A stretch of 40,774 bases of DNA. Source: Candidatus Hydrogenedentota bacterium. Its GTDB lineage: Bacteria > Hydrogenedentota > Hydrogenedentia > Hydrogenedentales > SLHB01. The stretch covers positions 1-40,774 of the forward strand of contig JACRLJ010000008.1 of assembly GCA_016215105.1 (NCBI GenBank). The letters run 5' to 3'. This document shows, piece after piece, positions 16,713 through 25,063 of this stretch. The notes beneath the pieces are model-generated. The model saw only the letters and a list, made by a program, of their open reading frames with translations, was not told where the DNA came from and ran no database searches. Positions within the stretch are counted from its first letter, which is position 1, and every line of letters begins with the position of its first letter. The position numbers were made by a program, and so were the translations under genes.

Positions 16713-19700
16713 ATGATTACTCGGTCACCCCGATCGGTTCTAACGCGCTGGTTCGCCTTAGAATTGCCCGTCGTGTTGTGCGCTACGGGCGCTCTCTTGC
16801 TAGCCGCTGCGTCCCAGAAAACCGAAACAGCACCAGAGGCGCCTGCCGTCACGGCCGCGCCGACCCCATCCACGCCACCAGGCGCTCCGAAAGCCGCGGC
16901 TACGGAAAGCCAATCGAGCGAGTTCTTGTCACCCGCCCAGGAGTGTTTCCGAAAAGGGGTGGAACTCTACTCGAAGGACCTCTATCGCGAGGCGCTAAGC
17001 GAATTCACCAGGGCGTTGTCTTTGGATTCGACGATGCAGGACGCGATTGATTACCGCGACAAGTGCGTCGGTAAACTTAACCTATCGGCGGCGGGACAAG
17101 ATCCCACGAAAGCGCCCAAGTTCGAGAGCGTCGATCCGAACGCCCTCTCGTCAGGCGCCGAGGCTCCTCAGCAATCTGCCGAAGAACTCAAGAGGCAGCG
17201 CGTCCGTGAATTGCTCGATCTGGGCCAACAATACCTCGAGAACAAGAAGTACTCCCGCGCGGCCGAATTCTATGACCAAGTGCTGATGATCGCCCCGGAC
17301 AACCGGCGCGCCAAAGATGGGCTCCACGAATCGCTAATCGGTGAATACGGACAAGACACAGTCCGCTCCGAAAAGAAGACCGATGAAGACCGTGCCCGAA
17401 TCATGAAGGATATTGAACACCGGAAACAACTTCCCACCGGTGCGGATCCGACAGGTATCAAACCGTACAAGATGCAAGTCGAGGTCAGCGAAGAGGTAGG
17501 GCCGGAAGAGACCGAATCCTCCGACATGGACAAGATGCTCGATACCAAAGTGACGGTCGAGATGAAAGATGTCCATTTGAGCGAGGTCGTTGATTTCCTT
17601 TCGACTCAGTTTGATGTAAACATTGTAATCGACTCCCGTGTTGTGCAGGGCAAGCAGACCGAAGTGCCCATGACTCCGGGAGCGCCTATGGTTCCCGGCG
17701 GGGTGGGTGGCGCCTATCCGGGCGCTCCGGCGATACCGGGCGCGGCGCCTTTCGCTGCTGCGCCGGGCGTACCGCAGATTGGGGCGGGCCTTCAGGCGCG
17801 GCCACGCCTTGGTGGCGCCGGCCGCCGCGATGAGGATGCCGAATACAGTGGATTTGCGGGGGGAGGGGCCTATGGGGGCGCTTATGGCGCCGGCGGCGGA
17901 ATTGGCCAAGCGGCTGCTCCCGCGGTGATCGTCTCCGACGGCAAAGTCCCCTACATCAATCTCAAAGAGGTGACCCTGCGCCAAGCGCTGCGCGCGCTCT
18001 TGCGTCCAATGGGTCTGGACTTTACGCTTCAGCCGGGATTCATCTGGATTAGTACTCCACAGAATATTCGGCTCGAATCGTTCGAAGAACTTGAAACACG
18101 CTACTACGAGCTCAAGAACGCCGGAGCGGAAACACTGCCGAAGATCGTGGTCCAGAATTCCGGCGGCTCCCGGGGCGGCGGCGGCGGGCTTGGTGGCCAG
18201 GGCGGCGGCTACGGCGGCGGCGGGATTGGCGGCGGCGGCGGTTACGGCGGATCTGGCGGCGGTTTTAGCGGTGGCGGATCTGGCGGTGGCTTTAGCGGCG
18301 GCGGATCTGGCGGCGGCTTTAGCGGCGGCGGTTATGGCGGCGGCGGTGGCAGCCAGTTCTCCAACATCTCCCAATTGTTCAGTTCCGGCAACGACACATT
18401 ATACGGCGAGCCCCCCGCGGTCATAGGCCTTAGCACTGCTGAGACCGGCTTCGCCGGTGGTGGCGGCGGTGGCGCGTACGGTGGCGGACGGGCTAGACAG
18501 GGCGGCGGCGGCGGCGGCGGACTGCTTAGCGGCGGCGGCGCTCAAGGCGGCACCGGAGACGGCGCTGGCGGCGGGGGCAGCCAGTATGGCGGCAGCTTAT
18601 CCACGCAGGTAGGGATCATCAGCATCCTCCGGAACATCATACCTGACGTGATCGATCCTACGACCAGGGAAGTCCTGTCGTACATGGATTACAACCCCAT
18701 TCTGAACCAGCTGATCGTTCACAACACACCGACCAATTTGAAGAAACTCGAAAAACAGATCACGCACCTCGATGTGACGCCGAAAGAAGTCTGTATCGAG
18801 GCGAAGTTCGTTACCATTCAGTTGGGCGACCAGAAGAAACTCGGCTTTACGTGGAGTTCGTCGAATTCCGACCAGAACAACCGGGGCCGCCAGATTCCGA
18901 GCCTGTCGTCGTCGACCTACAACTACGACATCAACGGCGATGGCACGTCTGAGTCCATACCGTTCTACACGAAGCCGGATGGAACAAGCGTGATCAACAA
19001 TACGGTCACCCAGGGAATCCTGAACGCCTTGGCGAATCCCGGTCCGGCGGGAGCGTTTTCGCTCACCGGCATCATCACCGACAATGGTGACGGGGACAAT
19101 CTCAAGGTGGTGTTTGACTACCTCAACAGTATGACCGAAACCGAGTTGTTGAGCGCTCCCCGGGTTACAACGATGAATCGGAAGCCGGCGGTAATAGCGG
19201 ACTTCCAGACTCAGACGTTCCAGACGAGCGCAACGCAGCAGCTACAGACGACGGGCGGCTCCGGGTTCGGTGTCAATCCGACGACCAATGTGACTCAGAA
19301 TTTCGCCTTTGAGACATTTATCTTCGGCATTACGTTGTCCGTAACTCCGCAGATCAGCGGCGTAGACCAGGTGCGTCTGTGGTTGAATCCGCAGGTCACC
19401 ACGATGGTCGGCGTGGATGAATTTCAATTACCCGGCGCCATCGTGAACGGCGAGCAACAGCCGTCCACGACTATTCGTGTGCCGCGCACGTCGGTACAAT
19501 CGGTTTGGACGAACGTCATTGTGCATGACGGCGACACGCTGGTTCTGGGCGGGCTGATCACAGACCGGACGACCAAGGCTCAGGATAAACTGCCGTACTT
19601 GGCGGACATACCGGTCCTCGGGTTCTTCTTCCGCGGGAAGTCGAAAGACGTAAGTCAGTCCAGCCTGCTGATTTTCGTGACGACCGACATTATTGATCCC

Positions 19701-19745
19701 ACCGGCGCCCGGGCATTTGCGCCGGCGTCCGCCAGTCGATCATAG
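16713..19745 (+). CDS. pilQ: Secretin (PilQ/GspD family) with TPRs and glycine-rich inserts
   Basis: This is the outer-membrane pore of the pilus/secretion machine. A Sec signal peptide (to about residue 30) is followed by two TPR-like stretches (about 73-120 and 160-203). Next come an N-domain (VEMKDVHLSEVVDFLS, about 284-299), a second N-domain (INLKEVTLRQALRALLRP, about 414-431) and an N3-like domain (DYNPILNQLIVHNTP near 660). The secretin core spans about 806-996 (LLSAPRVTTMNRKPAVI; LVLGGLITDR; LPYLADIPVLGFFFRGKS; FVTTDIIDPTG). Two large Gly-rich inserts (about 483-553 and 580-630) separate the N-domains. At 1010 aa it is longer than typical PilQ or GspD (about 650-750 aa), because of the TPRs and inserts. 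The start is an ATG with GGGAGG upstream. It is the last gene of the operon and is followed by a strong terminator. Confidence 0.93.
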   Translation: MITRSPRSVLTRWFALELPVVLCATGALLLAAASQKTETAPEAPAVTAAPTPSTPPGAPKAAATESQSSEFLSPAQECFRKGVELYSKDLYREALSEFTRALSLDSTMQDAIDYRDKCVGKLNLSAAGQDPTKAPKFESVDPNALSSGAEAPQQSAEELKRQRVRELLDLGQQYLENKKYSRAAEFYDQVLMIAPDNRRAKDGLHESLIGEYGQDTVRSEKKTDEDRARIMKDIEHRKQLPTGADPTGIKPYKMQVEVSEEVGPEETESSDMDKMLDTKVTVEMKDVHLSEVVDFLSTQFDVNIVIDSRVVQGKQTEVPMTPGAPMVPGGVGGAYPGAPAIPGAAPFAAAPGVPQIGAGLQARPRLGGAGRRDEDAEYSGFAGGGAYGGAYGAGGGIGQAAAPAVIVSDGKVPYINLKEVTLRQALRALLRPMGLDFTLQPGFIWISTPQNIRLESFEELETRYYELKNAGAETLPKIVVQNSGGSRGGGGGLGGQGGGYGGGGIGGGGGYGGSGGGFSGGGSGGGFSGGGSGGGFSGGGYGGGGGSQFSNISQLFSSGNDTLYGEPPAVIGLSTAETGFAGGGGGGAYGGGRARQGGGGGGGLLSGGGAQGGTGDGAGGGGSQYGGSLSTQVGIISILRNIIPDVIDPTTREVLSYMDYNPILNQLIVHNTPTNLKKLEKQITHLDVTPKEVCIEAKFVTIQLGDQKKLGFTWSSSNSDQNNRGRQIPSLSSSTYNYDINGDGTSESIPFYTKPDGTSVINNTVTQGILNALANPGPAGAFSLTGIITDNGDGDNLKVVFDYLNSMTETELLSAPRVTTMNRKPAVIADFQTQTFQTSATQQLQTTGGSGFGVNPTTNVTQNFAFETFIFGITLSVTPQISGVDQVRLWLNPQVTTMVGVDEFQLPGAIVNGEQQPSTTIRVPRTSVQSVWTNVIVHDGDTLVLGGLITDRTTKAQDKLPYLADIPVLGFFFRGKSKDVSQSSLLIFVTTDIIDPTGARAFAPASASRS
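18249..18340. repeat. 27-bp in-frame tandem repeat in secretin
   Basis: GGATCTGG recurs at 18249, 18276 and 18303, giving a 27-bp unit that encodes a nine-residue motif (GSGGGFSGG). The copies differ mostly by synonymous GGC/GGT changes. Copy number may vary by slippage without breaking the frame. Confidence 0.8.
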
Positions 19746-19784
19746 CGGTCAACCCCGCAAGGGTGACCGGAGAATCTGAATTCC

Positions 19785-19826
19785 GCGCGGCGGCTCACAT
19801 GGTGGAGCCGCCGCGCTCTTTTTGTT
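19785..19826 (+). terminator. Intrinsic terminator after the secretin operon
   Basis: A perfect 12-bp stem pairs GCGCGGCGGCTC (19785-19796) with GAGCCGCCGCGC (19805-19816) around an 8-nt loop. It is followed at once by TCTTTTTGTT. It lies 40 bp after the secretin stop and ends the pilMN-O-P-Q transcript. Confidence 0.9.
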
Positions 19827-20115
19827 AGTCTAGGAGTTCGGCCAGAAAGCCGGCTAATTGACGCGGCGCGGCCAGAAAGCATCTGTACGTTGTTTAACAG
19901 CAGTACTCGATCTTGTCGGGTCTTGGTAAAAGGAAGCTTTCTGGCCGCGCCTCTAACCAATCTCGGCGCCCCGTCGAAGACCGGCAATTGACGCAGCCCA
20001 GGAGCGCTCCGGTGTTCAATCAAGGCGTCGTCTACGCCGAATCGCAGATGCGGATCGAGCGGACGCGAGTTTACGTCCCATACAGTGAATTAGATTTCCA
20101 AACAGGAATGAGCGA
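19827..20115. repeat. Intergenic inverted repeat upstream of waaA
   Basis: A perfect 16-bp inverted repeat, GGCGCGGCCAGAAAGC (19865-19880) and its complement (19936-19951), encloses 55 bp. A related direct copy, GGCCAGAAAGCCGGCT followed by a TTGAC motif, starts at 19840 and reappears after waaA at 21408. The remaining bases show no convincing promoter or gene. A 68-codon frame across this stretch is judged spurious. Confidence 0.65.
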
Positions 20116-21402
20116 GTGACGTACGCTTTATACAACGTGGCCGCTACAGTCGCGGCGCCACTCGGCGCCGCTTGGCTAGCGTTAAACGCGCGCCATAGGC
20201 CCCTGCTGTCACGCTTCGCTCCGTCGGCGCCCGTTCTCGAAAAGCGTCCGCTATGGGTCCATGCGTGTAGCGTCGGCGAGATCAACACGGCCCGGCCCAT
20301 ACTCACCGCGATTCGCGACGCCTGGCCTGGGCTTCCCATCGTCCTCACCGTATCAACGGTTACCGGACGCCGTCACGCGGATTCGGCAGCAGGTCCTTAC
20401 AGTGTCGCGTGGTGTCCCTTCGATCACCCGTGGGTGGTTCGGCGATTTGTGACGCGGCTCAGGCCGCGCGCGCTCCTGTTGACGGAAACGGAGATCTGGC
20501 CGAATATGCTGAGGGAGTGCCGCCGCTACGGGGCCCCGGTCGCGCTGGTCAATGGGCGTTTCAGCGATACACACTATCCGAGATACGCGCGTTGGCGGGA
20601 GTGGCTCCTGCCGGTTATTCAGCAGTTGTCCATGGCGTGCGTACAGAACGAGGAGTACGCTGACCGTCTTGCGTTTCTCGGCATGGACGCCAGCGCGATT
20701 CATGTCACTGGAAACACGAAGTTTGACGCCGCAGTCCGCACGTTCGATCCGGCGGATCTGGAACGCCTGCGCCGGCAAGCAGGCATAGACGCGGGCGACC
20801 CCGTGCTGATATTCGGAAGCGTTCGGACGGGCGATGAGGACCTCGTGGCTCGGTGCTGGCGCGAATTGCGCGAAGAGTTTCCAAGTTTGCACGTAATCAT
20901 TGCGCCGCGCCACATCGACCGCTTGCAGGACGTCCTGGGCCGGTTTCACGAGCCGGTTCTCTTGCGATCCGAAACGGTGTCAGGCAAGACTGCGGACCGC
21001 GAACGTGTGCTTGTCGTCGATACCATGGGCGAACTCGTTTCATTCTACGCAATCGCCACAGTGGCCGTCATTGGCGGGAGCTTCTATCCTGGGGTGAATG
21101 GCCACAATCCGCTCGAATCCGCCGCCTTGGGCATTCCAACCGTGTTCGGCGCGTATATGAGGAACTTCATCGACCCCGCGCGCGAACTGGTCACGTGCGG
21201 CGGAGCGCGACAAGTCGAGTCGCCCGACGCGCTGCCCGAAGTGTTGTCAGAACTGTTGCGCGAGCCATCCGTGCGTAAGGCCATTGCAGATCGCGGTCAG
21301 GAGGCGGTCGCGAAGAATCGCGGGTCCATTCGCCGAACACTTCGATGCGTCGCTCCGCTACTGGGGATGTGTCCTCCGGAGTCCGCGCCCAATAGCAGCT
21401 AG
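20116..21402 (+). CDS. waaA: 3-deoxy-D-manno-octulosonic acid (Kdo) transferase
   Basis: WaaA/KdtA transfers Kdo from CMP-Kdo to the lipid A precursor at the inner membrane, the first core step of LPS synthesis. At 428 aa it has normal length. Motifs visible in order are an N-terminal membrane anchor, VHACSVGEINTARPIL (residues about 47-62), LTETEIWPNMLREC, ALVNGRFSD, VTGNTKFDA, IIAPRHIDRL, VVDTMGELVSFYAIATVAVIGGS and the GT-B end motif GVNGHNPLESAALGIPTVFG. The start is GTG at 20116 with AGGAA eight bases upstream; an out-of-frame ATG at 20109 ends at once. The gene stands alone between two copies of a dispersed repeat. Its presence argues for a diderm cell with Kdo-containing lipid A. Confidence 0.95.
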   Translation: MTYALYNVAATVAAPLGAAWLALNARHRPLLSRFAPSAPVLEKRPLWVHACSVGEINTARPILTAIRDAWPGLPIVLTVSTVTGRRHADSAAGPYSVAWCPFDHPWVVRRFVTRLRPRALLLTETEIWPNMLRECRRYGAPVALVNGRFSDTHYPRYARWREWLLPVIQQLSMACVQNEEYADRLAFLGMDASAIHVTGNTKFDAAVRTFDPADLERLRRQAGIDAGDPVLIFGSVRTGDEDLVARCWRELREEFPSLHVIIAPRHIDRLQDVLGRFHEPVLLRSETVSGKTADRERVLVVDTMGELVSFYAIATVAVIGGSFYPGVNGHNPLESAALGIPTVFGAYMRNFIDPARELVTCGGARQVESPDALPEVLSELLREPSVRKAIADRGQEAVAKNRGSIRRTLRCVAPLLGMCPPESAPNSS

Positions 21403-21406
21403 GAAT

Positions 21407-21437
21407 CCGGCCAGAATGTCGGCTTCTTGACCGCGCC
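21407..21437. repeat. Second copy of the repeat that flanks waaA
   Basis: GGCCAGAATGTCGGCT at 21409 followed by TTCTTGACCGCGCC matches the copy before waaA (GGCCAGAAAGCCGGCT at 19840, then AATTGAC and a GCGGCGC) in order and spacing. The two copies are in the same orientation about 1.57 kb apart. Confidence 0.6.
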
Positions 21438-21527
21438 TCCAGACATCGTAGCGCGTTGCGCATGCGATTGGGATATCGGTAGGCTCGTCCAAGAACAGTC
21501 TCATTTCTGCGCAGGAGTTTCAGCCCA

Positions 21528-21625
21528 GATAAAGCAGTCGGCCACTCTGATTCGATGTCAAGTCATTTGGCGCCAATACATTCGCACGGATCAAAGGACT
21601 CACCCGTTGGGTTGACTGCTTTATC
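21528..21625. repeat. 98-bp element with 12-bp inverted ends
   Basis: The ends GATAAAGCAGTC (21528-21539) and GACTGCTTTATC (21614-21625) are perfect inverted repeats. A 10-bp palindrome, TTGGCGCCAA (21567-21576), lies near the centre. The element sits in the convergent gap between waaA and the next minus-strand gene. It could be a MITE-like element or a bidirectional structured terminator. No clear target-site duplication is visible. Confidence 0.45.
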
Positions 21626-21658
21626 CAGCATCACCTTGGCGCGAAAAACGTTGGAATT

Positions 21659-22981
21659 TCAACTGCCTTTTCTAGGTTCAGCGGTCTCCAGCCGAAGCAG
21701 ACTTCCCGTGCCGCCCGGAATCGTGATGTAGAAGGACTTGGCCTCCAAAGGGATCTCTTTCGCATAGGCCGTGACGCGATCCACCTCGGTTACCCGGCTC
21801 ACCCGCGAGTCAACTACAACCCGTAAGGTGCTTTTGAGTCCCTGCGCGCTCTTTTGTTTCGCATGCCGGGCGTTTACAAGCACTGCCCATGCGTGTCCTT
21901 CCGCGTCAGCAAGCATGCCAACCAACGCCGCCTCGGCGGTGACGGATGCAATCAACTGGCCGCTCCCATCGAGCTTCGGCAGACCGGCAAAGCCGCCGCC
22001 GACGAAGTACAGACCTGTGGACTTGAGGGGAAGCAGCGCCGGCGCGAGCGTTAATACTTCCTTGTTGATGCCGCCAATGGCCTCCATCTCGTAGCCTATC
22101 CTGTACGCCAACTGCGCTTCGTCCGGAGTTTCCTCGCCCTCGTCCGGCGGCGCGGTGGCGAGGTCGCGCAAAGACGGCCACTGCGTCCCATAGCAGAGGC
22201 CCCTCGCCCCGGCCGCCAAATAGCCATAGGCTTGGAATCGCAGATCGCTCGACGACGCCCAGCGATACGGCCCGGATCGCACCACGTGAATCATGCCCCA
22301 CAGCGGCACGCCAACCTTCGCGGATATCCGCCGAACGGCCTCGATATCGGTGCAGAACCCACTGTTGTCGTCTGTGCCGTCGGCCCGCCAGTCCGAACGT
22401 TGAACCGCAATGGCGGGCAGACCGGCGCGCAGCAGTTCGCCCAGCGTCTTGCCCCAATTCCCCTCTGCGCTAGGTGGAAGCGTCGCCATCGGAATGCGCG
22501 ACGGGTCCGCCGCGCGCAATCCCGAGATCCATCCCGCCACCTGGGGCGTCTGTGCTTCGGTGACGGCGTCTCCCAGAGCCCAACCCGCCACGTTCTCAAA
22601 GGTCCGCGCGTACGTTGCCCAATCCGAAGGAGGCCCACCCGCTTCTTCCGGGCGCAGCAGCATGACTCGGAATCCGGACGCGCCCGCCCGCCGTATCGCA
22701 TCGGCATCCGCCGCGGGAACCTGCACGATGTTGAAGTGCGCTTCATGACGCGCCTTCAGGTCGGCGTCATTCAGCGGTGTCTGACCCCACGCCGCCAGCG
22801 GAAATTCGTTCAGGACAGGTTTTGGGGCGGACTCAGCGGCCGCCAGCGTCACCGGTCCCAGAAGCCACGCCACAATTAGCTTCTTTGTCCGCAACTTCCA
22901 CGTTGTTCGCGCAGATTTTGCGGTCAAAGAAGTCATACCAATAACTCTGCCGTTGCGGCCGGGCCGCCTTAGGACTCTCAT
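21659..22981 (-). CDS. Secreted TIM-barrel-like protein of unknown function
   Basis: After a short basic N-terminus there is a hydrophobic export signal (KLIVAWLLGPVTLAAAES). The mature part reads like a glycosidase-type TIM barrel: FNIVQVPAADADAIRRAG, GFRVMLLRPEE, VAGWALGDAVTEAQ, GVPLWGMIHVV, FQAYGYLAAGARGLCYGTQWPS. A small beta domain follows at the C-terminus (HAWAVLVNARHA, FYITIPGGTGSLLRLE). WALGDAVTE, where barrel glycosidases often have a catalytic acid, keeps Asp and Glu, but I cannot assign a family. The start at 22981 was chosen because GGAG lies six bases upstream. An ATG at 22936 would skip residues that are encoded by a dispersed palindromic repeat. The gene diverges from the sugar-transporter permease genes. 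Confidence 0.7.
   Translation of the reverse strand: MRVLRRPGRNGRVIGMTSLTAKSARTTWKLRTKKLIVAWLLGPVTLAAAESAPKPVLNEFPLAAWGQTPLNDADLKARHEAHFNIVQVPAADADAIRRAGASGFRVMLLRPEEAGGPPSDWATYARTFENVAGWALGDAVTEAQTPQVAGWISGLRAADPSRIPMATLPPSAEGNWGKTLGELLRAGLPAIAVQRSDWRADGTDDNSGFCTDIEAVRRISAKVGVPLWGMIHVVRSGPYRWASSSDLRFQAYGYLAAGARGLCYGTQWPSLRDLATAPPDEGEETPDEAQLAYRIGYEMEAIGGINKEVLTLAPALLPLKSTGLYFVGGGFAGLPKLDGSGQLIASVTAEAALVGMLADAEGHAWAVLVNARHAKQKSAQGLKSTLRVVVDSRVSRVTEVDRVTAYAKEIPLEAKSFYITIPGGTGSLLRLETAEPRKGS
22950..22973. repeat. Dispersed palindromic repeat, copy 1
   Basis: CCGTTGCGGCC-G-GGCCGCCTTAGG at 22950-22973 recurs with one change at 26727-26750, 3.8 kb away. Both copies contain a GCGGCC/GGCCGC hairpin and have AAGAAGT about 20 bp upstream. 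This copy lies inside the 5' end of the TIM-barrel-like gene and encodes LRRPGRNGR. Confidence 0.75.
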
Positions 22982-23196
22982 CAATCTCTCCATTCGTGTG
23001 AAAAACAACGGGGAGTATCCTGCCGGAACGGATGGGGTTCGCGCAAGGTAACCGCGGCGCTTCGGACCGAATTGAAGGTCTCTGCGAGCGTACCGTAGAA
23101 TCAGCGGGAGTCAGGCGCGGCGCATTCCCGGCAGAAGCCCTGCGCTGGCGGCGCCAAGGCACAATTCCCCTAACGTTCAATGCGGAGTATGTCCCG

Positions 23197-24249
23197 GTGG
23201 TTGCAGGAGTCCTCATCGCGATTGCGGTTGCCGCGCTGCTTCTCATTCTCCAGCCGCGCTTCCTCGGTCCCGTGGACACCGCGCTGGAATGGGTTGACCG
23301 AATCCTGGACCGGATCACGACACGCAGCGCCAGGGATTTGCCGGCCGCCGCGCTGTTGCTGGCGCCTGCAATTGCGATCTTGGCGGCCTTCGGCATATTC
23401 CCCATTCTTTACGCGCTCTTCATGAGCGCCTACGACTTGGGCGGCCGCGGGGACTACATCGGGTTGGCCAACTATTCGGAGGCCTTGAAGAGTTCCGCGT
23501 TCTGGGACTGCTTCTTCGTCACCGTCTACTTTGCTTTCGGCAGCATACCCATCACGCTTGCCGTGAGCTTTCTAATCGCCAACCTGCTGTTCCGCATCGT
23601 GCGCGCGCGCGGTTTTTTTCGAACCGTCTATTTCCTGCCCTACGTGACGTCGGCTGTGGCCGCGGCGATGATCTGGCGTTTCATCCTGCGGCCCGATGAC
23701 GTCGGCCTCGCAAACATGCTGTTGCGCGCGGTAGGGATCGACGCAAAAGGCTGGTTGCTCGAGCCGCGCAGCGTGCTGTTCTTCCTCACCGGCAACACGC
23801 ACTTGAACGCCGTCGGCCCTAGCCTTGCCCTGTGCTGCGTAATTCTGTTCGAGATCTGGCATTCCAGCGGGTTCATGATCGTCATCTTTCTGGCGGGATT
23901 GACCAGCATCCCCAAAGAGCTCGAGGAGGCCGCCCGTATCGACGGCGCCGGCTGGTTTCAAGTAACGCGCACGATCACGATTCCGCTCTTGTCGCCCACC
24001 ATCTTCTTCTTGACCATCGTGAGCGTCGTCAAAGCGTTTCAGGCCTTCAATAGTTTTTACGCCCTCACCGGGAACGGTCTCGGCCCGCTCGACACGACGC
24101 AGAACACCACCGTGTACATTTTCACCAGTTTCTACGTGAACAACCGTCTGGGATATGGCGCGGCCGTGGCCACGCTCCTCTGCCTCGCCATTGTATCTCT
24201 CACCATCGCTCAATGGCGGCTGCTGGGGCGCAGGGTTCACTACGAATGA
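23197..24249 (+). CDS. Sugar ABC transporter permease, MalF/UgpA type
   Basis: A binding-protein-dependent transport permease of the CUT1 (carbohydrate) class. It has an N-terminal membrane helix and a further set from LPAAALLLAPAIAILAAFGIF onward. The cytoplasmic EAA loop (KELEEAARIDGAGWFQVTRT) contacts the ATPase. The open frame extends to an ATG at 23032. However, those first 55 residues look like translated spacer, and that start has no ribosome binding site. The GTG at 23197 has GGAG nine bases upstream and starts just before the first helix. The stop overlaps the next permease start as ATGA. No ATPase gene is nearby, so a shared MsiK/UgpC-like ATPase encoded elsewhere is likely. The substrate is not evident; amino sugars from the wall-salvage locus are a possibility only. 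Confidence 0.88.
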   Translation: MVAGVLIAIAVAALLLILQPRFLGPVDTALEWVDRILDRITTRSARDLPAAALLLAPAIAILAAFGIFPILYALFMSAYDLGGRGDYIGLANYSEALKSSAFWDCFFVTVYFAFGSIPITLAVSFLIANLLFRIVRARGFFRTVYFLPYVTSAVAAAMIWRFILRPDDVGLANMLLRAVGIDAKGWLLEPRSVLFFLTGNTHLNAVGPSLALCCVILFEIWHSSGFMIVIFLAGLTSIPKELEEAARIDGAGWFQVTRTITIPLLSPTIFFLTIVSVVKAFQAFNSFYALTGNGLGPLDTTQNTTVYIFTSFYVNNRLGYGAAVATLLCLAIVSLTIAQWRLLGRRVHYE

Positions 24250-25058
24250 TAAAGAAAGCGCTTCTATACGCGGTCCTTGCCTGCGGCGCCGCGATCACGA
24301 CCTTCCCGTTCCTGTGGATGGTGACGGCGGCCTTCAAGACGATTGGCGAGGCCTCCGCCGCTTCGTTTTCGCTGCTGCCGCGGCAGTGGCAATGGCACAA
24401 CTTTGTCGAGGCGTTTCAGGCGGCGCCATTCGGCCGCTACTTCTTCAATTCGTTTCTGGTGGCCTTTTCCGTCACCGCGTGCGTGATTCTGACTTCGCTC
24501 ATGGCGGGCTACGCATTCGCGCGGCTCGACTTTCCCGGACGGAAATCTCTATTCGCCGTCGTGCTCGCGACCATGATGGTGCCCTTCGAGGTAACGCTCA
24601 TCCCCAATTTCCGGCTGATTCATCTCTTGAATTGGTACAACACCTATCCGGCGCTCATTGTGCCCTGGTGCGCGAACGCATTCTCCATCTTCCTCATGCG
24701 CCAGGCGTTTATGGGACTGCCAGGAGACTATTTCGACGCGGCGAAGGTCGACGGTTGCGGCCACTTGCGGTTCCTGGTCTGGATCGCCGCCCCGTTAGTG
24801 AAACCGATCATCGTCACGGTCGGCCTTTTTGCGTTTCTCGGAAGTTATAACTCGCTGGTCTGGCCTCTCATCGTGACCGGCGAAGAGTCCATGCGCGTCG
24901 TACAGGTAGGACTGACCGTGTTTTCACTCGCGGAAGGGGTCCGTGTTCACTTGCTTATGTGCGCGTCAACCATTGTCATACTGCCTACCGTGGCGCTATA
25001 CTTTGCCGCGCAGAAATACTTTCTCGAAGGGTCAATCAGCGCGGGAATCAAGGGATAA
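24246..25058 (+). CDS. Sugar ABC transporter permease, MalG/UgpE type
   Basis: The partner CUT1 permease has 270 aa and about six membrane helices. Family motifs are visible: PFLWMVTAAFKT near residue 19, YFFNSFLVAF, LTSLMAGYAFARLDFPGR, MMVPFEVTLIPNF, and the EAA-type loop LPGDYFDAAKVDGCGHLRFL. It ends with the usual AAQKYFLEGSISAGIKG. The ATG at 24246 overlaps the stop of the MalF-type gene by 4 bp, which fixes the start. An in-frame upstream start at 24213 would lie inside the previous gene. The binding-protein gene follows after 5 bp. Confidence 0.9.
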   Translation: MIKKALLYAVLACGAAITTFPFLWMVTAAFKTIGEASAASFSLLPRQWQWHNFVEAFQAAPFGRYFFNSFLVAFSVTACVILTSLMAGYAFARLDFPGRKSLFAVVLATMMVPFEVTLIPNFRLIHLLNWYNTYPALIVPWCANAFSIFLMRQAFMGLPGDYFDAAKVDGCGHLRFLVWIAAPLVKPIIVTVGLFAFLGSYNSLVWPLIVTGEESMRVVQVGLTVFSLAEGVRVHLLMCASTIVILPTVALYFAAQKYFLEGSISAGIKG

Positions 25059-25063
25059 CCACA

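Noticed and set aside
19913-20119. 68-codon frame ending in GTGA at the waaA start
   Set aside because: Its first half is the inverted repeat itself and the rest is low-complexity; the overlap is probably chance.
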